Under the pieces are notes generated by a model that had not been told where the DNA came from, made no database searches, and saw nothing but the letters and a program-made list of their open reading frames with translations. From Phocoena phocoena (Eukaryota > Chordata > Mammalia > Artiodactyla > Phocoenidae), in the NCBI RefSeq assembly GCF_963924675.1, contig NC_089236.1, positions 33,627,319-33,691,318 on the forward strand: a stretch of 64,000 nt of DNA, given 5' to 3'. Both the position numbers and the translations under genes were made by a program. Positions 58,086 to 64,000 of this stretch are shown here, piece by piece (the first letter of the stretch is position 1; every line of letters begins with the position of its first letter).

Positions 58086-61000
58086 CTGAAACACTGCATT
58101 AAATATTAATTTGTATGTCCTTCCCACCAGCCCCCCTGGCACTACTGCTCTGTCTGAGGCTTCTAAGCAGACGGTCTGGTGTGAACTGGGTTCTCAGGCT
58201 GACTGAATCAGTTGTTAGATTGGGATGCCCATGATATCAGGTGATTTGGTGGATGTGGCACAAGCAGGAGTTGAAGAAGAGATTAAAGATCAATAGAAAT
58301 CAAACTGGACAAACCCTAGCCATCAAAGCTGGCTGAAAGTGAAATTTTAAGTTAAGCACTATTGATAGTTCTGAAAGAAGCTTAATGTTCCCATACTTGA
58401 TTTGAAATAAGTGAGCCTGCTTTTTGTTTTGCCTGCCAAGCTTTGATTATCTTGTTCAAGTCACTTCTAAAGTAACACTGATTTGGTCTTAAGAAGCTAT
58501 GTTTATTACATGTATTTTAGTGTTCTGATACCAGTGTGTCCAGGGTCACAGCCTACCACTGTGCAGAATGTACACTGCCCAGCTCCAAGGGTTGCCATTT
58601 GTGATGACTACAGTGTGAATGGTGCACCTTGGAGTTACATACTACCAGCTTCTTGGAGTGTAATTTTCCTACTGAGGATAACCTGCTAGTCATGTCTGTG
58701 CACTATGGGTATGGCAGTGTTTTCTTTACAGCCCTGTCTCCCTGGCAGGGATTGTAACCAGGACTTGATAATTATGGGATTACTCTGGATATTTATGAAA
58801 ATTTGTGCTTTGTTTATAGAATACCACCTTAAAATGTCTGCATTCAATTTCATTGACACCGCAGCCACGCTGGATTTCTTATGTGGGAACAGGGGGTGGG
58901 GCAGTAAAGCTGAAATAAGTGTTACTCCATGGTATATGCTGCATGAGTTTTTTTGCTTCTCTTTTTCCAATTCCTTCCCCCAAGAGTAAGCTGAAGAATA
59001 TCTTTCTTTAAGTGTAATCTTTTTAAAAAGAGAAGTGGCTTAACAGGAATTGATATTAACATTTTAGCAAAATATATAGAACCCCATGTAGCTTTTAATT
59101 TCAAAGTAAACTTGCTTTTAAGAAACTTTAAAATTGATATTATCATTATTATAATGAACATTTACTAAGCTCTAATAATTCACTACTAAAACAAAGCATT
59201 ATGAGTGGCTAACCTTTTAGTTGGATTTTTGCATAAATAAAATTTTCTAATTAAAATAATACAAAGGCTGTATTCTCCACTCTTTACATTGTGGGATAGC
59301 TAAGCCTTTTTATATTAACAATTAATGTTATTATTAATCTAAATTCTGATGTACATTAAACTTCTTTCCTACAAAACCAGAAGGCTTTGGCACCAACTCT
59401 CGTTGTTATCCTAGTATTTCTAACAGATGCTTTTGAAAAATTCCCTTTGGCACTATAAGTATATGCTCTCTGATAGCTTTATTCAGAATTATTCACATTT
59501 CTACAGAAGCACTCACTTTATGTTATATAGACTGAAGAGCCAAAAAAAATTGTCTTTGTGGACTATGATGAGTTACTGATCTCATTTGGTCAGCCTCAGT
59601 GGAGCTTATTTAGCTTTCAGTGTGCTGTATTGATATGTCCAGACATATGAGATATACAAAGAGAAAAAACATCCTATAACCATCTCATAGTCTCACTTTC
59701 CAGTCCTGGATTCCTCTTGCTATGCCAGCAGAGTTAGCAGGTGTTCTAACCAACAGAATCAAGTCCCTAAGCCTCAGAGGTCTTTGATGCGCTGGGCAAC
59801 AATCTCCCTGGCTAATGTTACACTGATCATTTTAGGTCTCCTCTGATTGGGTGGGGTCAGAGCAAGCCTTGGTACTTTGTAGTTCTTATTTCTCCCTGTG
59901 TTCTGTATTTGTTTCCCTGTGTGGTTGGGTAACTAGATGGTCCCCAGCTTTGAGAATGCACATGGCCTATGACTGATTGAAGTTCAGACAAGGTTTTGTT
60001 CTTCCCAATTTGGGAACATGTGCTAGATGTACACTATTTAGGGGGAGGGAAAGACATTTTCAAAAGGTAAACACTGAATTTTTATTATTCAGCCCTCATT
60101 CTGAAGCTCCTGTTGACTCTTATACTCTCTTGTCTCTGTTAGTAGGTTGGTGTGAGACAGAGGTTAGGACTGTGGAGTTTTGCATTCAAATAGACATAGG
60201 TCCTGACCACGCCTATTTAGGCTACTTAACTGAGCCTAAATTTCCTAATATGCACAACTGAGGGTTATTAATGCATACTTAATAGAGTAAAAGTGAGGCT
60301 TAATTATGATGATATAAATAGGATTCTTAAGGTCCCTCATTGTATAAGCTTTCATTATATGGTAATTTTTACTGTTGTCTTCCAGAGCCTGAACAAATGG
60401 GAATCTGCATTAAAATCTGCCTTTGAGGGTAGAAATTCCATAACTGGCAGGTACGCTCCCATTATATTTCCTTCTTAAGTGTTCAGGTTAACCTTGTTGG
60501 CTCTTTTTCATTTCTTTTCTCGTTTTCTTTCTTTTGACACTTTCTCAGTGGTTCTGTCCTGGGATCTATAAGTGTCTGCTGGCCCTCCTGTTGCAGACGA
60601 CAGGGTCTGGTCTAGGGTGGGATGAGTGAGACACTTGCCTTAGGTGCAAAATTTAGGGGGCCACCAAAAAACTCAGCAGTCAAGAGAAAGAATTTTAAAT
60701 GTAATATGTTTAAAAAATCAAAATTATGCAACAAAGATTCAAATTGAACAAAATATCAAAATTTTAAACAAAGAAAGCAATCAATCCTGCACTTACATGA
60801 CTCAGCCTCACCTGAATACGGGTCCTGGCAGATAATATTTTACCCCATCTTTCGTAATTCAACATGTGAAAAGAATTTCCTTAGGCCACATTGGCTTGTA
60901 CTTGCAGTCAGAATGCCAGTTATAAGCACTGCCATTCTTTTCTCATTAGCCCTGCAACTGCTGGACTGTGACCCTTCCAGTTTCCTCTCTATGATAAGAA

Positions 61001-61394
61001 GGGTGAGTGTTCCTGAGACACACTGCTACTAGCTCTCAGGTTACCATCCTTGGCACCTCCCTGAAATTCTATTAGAAAAGTCCACTTGTCCCTTAATTAC
61101 TGTATTTCTCCACTACTGCATCTGTATCCTACTAGAGGCAGAGGACAATAGTGGGGATATGAGCACTGGATAGAAACTACAAAAAGCTGGTATAACTTTA
61201 AGAAACATATCTACACTGGGATATGAGCATTCATTCTCTATGTTTGGTTTCTTTATTCTCACACACTTCCATTTAACATGCTTTTGCTTTGGAGCCGCCT
61301 TACCTGAGGAGTAACTTACCTACCGTTTTTTCTGACTTGAGTTTTTTCCTGATTTCTTTCTTTCTCTGCTATAGGGTCTGTAGTGATATACCCT
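58086..61394. other. Mostly single-copy non-coding DNA
   Basis: No gene is recognised. 60150-60340 has a degraded MIR-like pattern (confidence about 0.45). The possible exon is listed separately. 58300-60100 shows nothing assignable. Confidence 0.45.
60386..60450 (+). other. Possible internal exon (65 bp), low confidence
   Basis: Preceded by a pyrimidine-rich tract ending 'actgttgtcttccag' and followed by 'cag|gtacgc', it has the form of an acceptor/donor pair. One frame is open throughout and reads SLNKWESALKSAFEGRNSIT, then G. The frame remains open before and after, which weakens the case. I do not recognise the peptide. Chance acceptor/donor pairs are common in DNA of this length. Confidence 0.2.
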
Positions 61395-63522
61395 CTTTCA
61401 TTTCTAGGATGTAGAAATAAAAATGTTTTTGTTTGCTTATCTTGTGACCTTACTGAATTTACTTATTACTATTAGGAGGTTTCAGTAGATTCCTTGGGAT
61501 TTTCTACACAGATAACCTTGTCATTTGCAAATAAGGACAGCTTTATTTCTTCCTTTTCAAGCTGTATGTCTTTTGTTTCTTTCACATGCCTTACTGTACT
61601 TTTTAGAGCTTCCAGCACTACACTGAGTAAGAATAGTGAAACAGACATCCTTTCTTTTCTTGTTCTTGATCTTAGGAGGAAAGCATTCAGTCTTTAACTG
61701 TTAAGAAGGTTAGCTGTAGGTTTTCTTGTAGATGCTTATTATCATGTTAAATAAGTTCCCTTTTATTACCATCTTTTTCATTATAATGAAAAATTTTAAT
61801 TTTGTCAAGTGTTTTTTATGCATCAATTGATAGAATCATGGGATGTTTTTCTTTAGCCTGTTGATGTGATGGATTACATTAATTGATTTTCAAAGGTTCA
61901 GCCAGCCTTTCATCCTTGGAATAAACTACACTTGGTCCTGGTGACTGATTCTTTTTACACATTACTGTATTCTATTTGCCAATATTTAGTTAAGAATTTT
62001 TGTATCTATATTCAAAAGGAATAATGGTCCATAGTTTTCTTATTTTGTACTATTTTTTTTCTAGTTTTCATATCAGGATAATACTAGCTTCATGAAATGA
62101 ATTGAGAAGTGTTCCTTTCTGGAAGAAATTGTATAGAATTTGTGTTAATTCTTCTTTAAATATTTGGTTGAATTTCCCAGTGAAATAATCTGTGCCAGGA
62201 GAGCCCTTTTTGGGAGAGTTTTAAAATTATAAACTCAGTTTCCATAAAAGTTATAGAGCTATTAAAATTGTCTGTTTCATAGTATGTGAATTGTGATAGT
62301 TTGTGCTTTTTGAGGAACTGACCCATTTCATGTAAGTTGTCATATTGATGTGGTGTATTATTTCTTATTATCTTTTTGATGTTTATAGGATCTGCAGTGT
62401 TATCCACTACATCAATCCTGGTATTTGTAATGTGTGTCTTCTCTCTTTTCTTCTTTGTCAATCTTGCTAGAATTTTGTCAATATTGATGATCTTTTCAAA
62501 GAACCAACTCTTTGTCTTCTTAACTTTATTTCTACTTTTTTCTGTTTTAAATTTCAATTTCTTTTTTTCTTCTTGCTTTAGGTTTACTTTGATCTTCTTT
62601 TTCTGGGTTCTTGAGGTATGAGCTTAGATTGTTGATTTGAGACTTTTTTCTGTTCTATAATGTAAGCATTTAGATCTTTAAATTTCCCTCTCAACACTGG
62701 TTAAGCTGTGTAACACAAATTTTGGTGTGTTGTATTTCCATTTTCATTCATTTAATAGAAATTTTTGATTTTCCTTGAGACTTCTTTGAATGGAGTAATG
62801 AGTGTGCCTCATTACAGTTCCCCACTTGGTTTCTATGGACACCAGGGGTTTATGGCCTCTTTATTGCTGGGAGATAATGAAAGTTGACTCTCCACTAGGA
62901 CTTCTCTGACACCACCCCAGCAGGGAGCTGTAGGGGATCCTTGTTACTGTCAAGTGGGAATGGAAGTCCATGTTCTGGCAGGAGGTGAGGCATGTTACTG
63001 CCTGATGGGATGAATGTCCTTTCTCCTATCCAGCCTTCTCTGACACCATTCTGGAAGAGTGGGGTGAAGTGTCTCATTACAGCCAGGCAAGTGTGAAAGT
63101 CTAGGTTTCAAACTCAGCCTTGTTTGACACTGGTAGAAGTGGAGCCATAGGATTTTGTGTGTGTTTGGTGTGCTAGTGCCTTTATTGTCTAAATGATTTC
63201 TGTCTTGGTAGGCTGCCCCTTTCCCAATCCTTGCCTAGAAAGAGCAGGCTTTTGTTACACCATTTTTGTTTTTACTTATTTATGTTTCTGACTTGTCTTC
63301 TTTATCTCCAAGTATGGGATATGTGAAGCAGAAAGGAAACTCAAGGGACTCATCACAGTGCTGTTCCTTGGGTCACAAGGTTCCTAGCTGAGCTGCCTTC
63401 TTCTCTCAAAATTTCAGAGTCTTATTACATTTGTTCTGTATATAATGTCCAAGGTTTTTAGTTTTACTTATTGGGGGAATAGGTAAAAGAATGTCAACTC
63501 CATGTTTCTGGAAGCAGAAGTC
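61395..63522 (-). mobile_element. Old L1M LINE remnant
   Basis: Antisense RT-region text ('tttgcaaataaggacagctt', 'ttctttagcctgttgatg'), then the linker after the endonuclease ('agaaccaactctttgtcttc'). A jump near 62790 leads into 5' UTR-like sequence ending at an L1M-type terminus 'tgtttctggaagcagaagtc' (about 63505-63524). The 3' part, endonuclease N-terminus and ORF1 are missing. It is highly diverged. Confidence 0.65.
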
Positions 63523-64000
63523 TCCCCTTTATGATTTTTGATGACTTCTTTATTATATATTGATCTTATATATGATCTTACATATGCTTTTTTATATGAC
63601 CAGATCTACTAGTTCTGAGCTATGATATTTCATACTAATATAATGAAACTACAACTTTTAAATTTTGTGAGAGTACTTCACCTTAAATCGATCTAGCTTT
63701 ATAATGTATTTTAATATCTGGTTAAATTAATATTTTTCAGCTTCCTGATGAACTTCAGTGTCAAAATGCCAAAAAAACGTTGGACATCATCAAGAACAGT
63801 ATTAGGAAACAAATCTTTATTATTGCCTCTCTTTAAAACTAGAATGCATCTACACCATGAGCAGCTACAGTAGCAGCTGTTGCACTGCCCTTGAGTGGTA
63901 TGTTGGAATTAGAAAAGTCCCAAAATAGATAGTGCAAGTAGTTGGAGCTTAGATAATGTAGATACAGATTTACTCAATGCGTCCCCAAAGACTTGGAAAA
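63523..64000. other. Non-coding DNA, nothing recognised
   Basis: Single-copy-looking. 'tatttttcag' at 63731-63740 could be an acceptor before an open stretch reading LPDELQCQNAKKTLDIIKNS. No donor follows before the stop and I do not recognise the peptide, so no exon is called. Confidence 0.4.

Noticed and set aside
63731..63840. Possible exon after tttttcag
   Set aside because: No donor site before the stop codon, and the peptide is not recognised.
1..64000. CRISPR arrays, operons, prokaryotic genes, phage
   Set aside because: Base composition, SINEs, LINEs and microsatellites are clearly mammalian. No regularly spaced repeats or dense gene organisation are seen.

Overview
This is mammalian nuclear DNA with no recognisable host protein-coding gene. 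It is almost certainly from a cetacean (whale or dolphin) or a very close cetartiodactyl relative. The main evidence is four copies of a tRNA-derived SINE of the CHR type, each about 200 bp with flanking target-site duplications. Their heads read (minus strand) GGGCTTCCCTGGTGGCGCAG and they carry a Pol III A-box/B-box layout. A second line of evidence is several L1 elements whose 3' ends have the cetartiodactyl-type tail (reads on + as 'catctttattggagtataa' after a T run). The assignment rests on family recognition from memory, not on a database search.

Layout. 1-7167 is mostly single-copy or ancient-repeat DNA with a 200-N gap (1098-1297), MIR fragments, one CHR SINE and a long polypyrimidine tract. 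7168-19636 is a nest of L1s, all on the minus strand: an old L1M (7168-10276 and 17628-19636) split by three younger L1 insertions. 19637-23739 is mostly single-copy. 23740-31616 is the only plus-strand L1, near full length (L1-B). It contains a second 5'-truncated L1 (L1-F, 29331-30023) with a clean 14-bp duplication. 31627-37705 is mixed single-copy DNA, L2/MIR fragments and one short L1. 37706-44370 is a minus-strand L1 (L1-C) with an internal deletion. 44371-49221 holds an old LTR and a hAT/MER1 element with an exact 8-bp duplication. 49222-58085 is another long minus-strand L1 (L1-E) broken by a 2.3-kb L1 (L1-D), a CHR SINE and a 43-bp piece of tRNA. 58086-64000 is mostly single-copy DNA plus an old L1M remnant.

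Every long reading frame (up to 280 codons) is an L1 ORF1/ORF2 remnant, an L1-SINE chimera or low-complexity sequence. All L1 coding regions are broken by stops and frameshifts, so none looks able to move on its own.

The most unusual items are small retrotransposition products. One is a tail-less 5' half of tRNA-Gly(UCC) flanked by a 13-bp duplication (53541-53583). Another is a 99-bp retroposed transcript 3' end of unknown source (14752-14850). The third is an L1 inserted with its A-tail in the middle of ORF2, as if copied from a prematurely polyadenylated RNA (50035-52319). A perfect 108-bp-period tandem duplication (18417-18629) and a possible 65-bp exon (60386-60450) also deserve checking.
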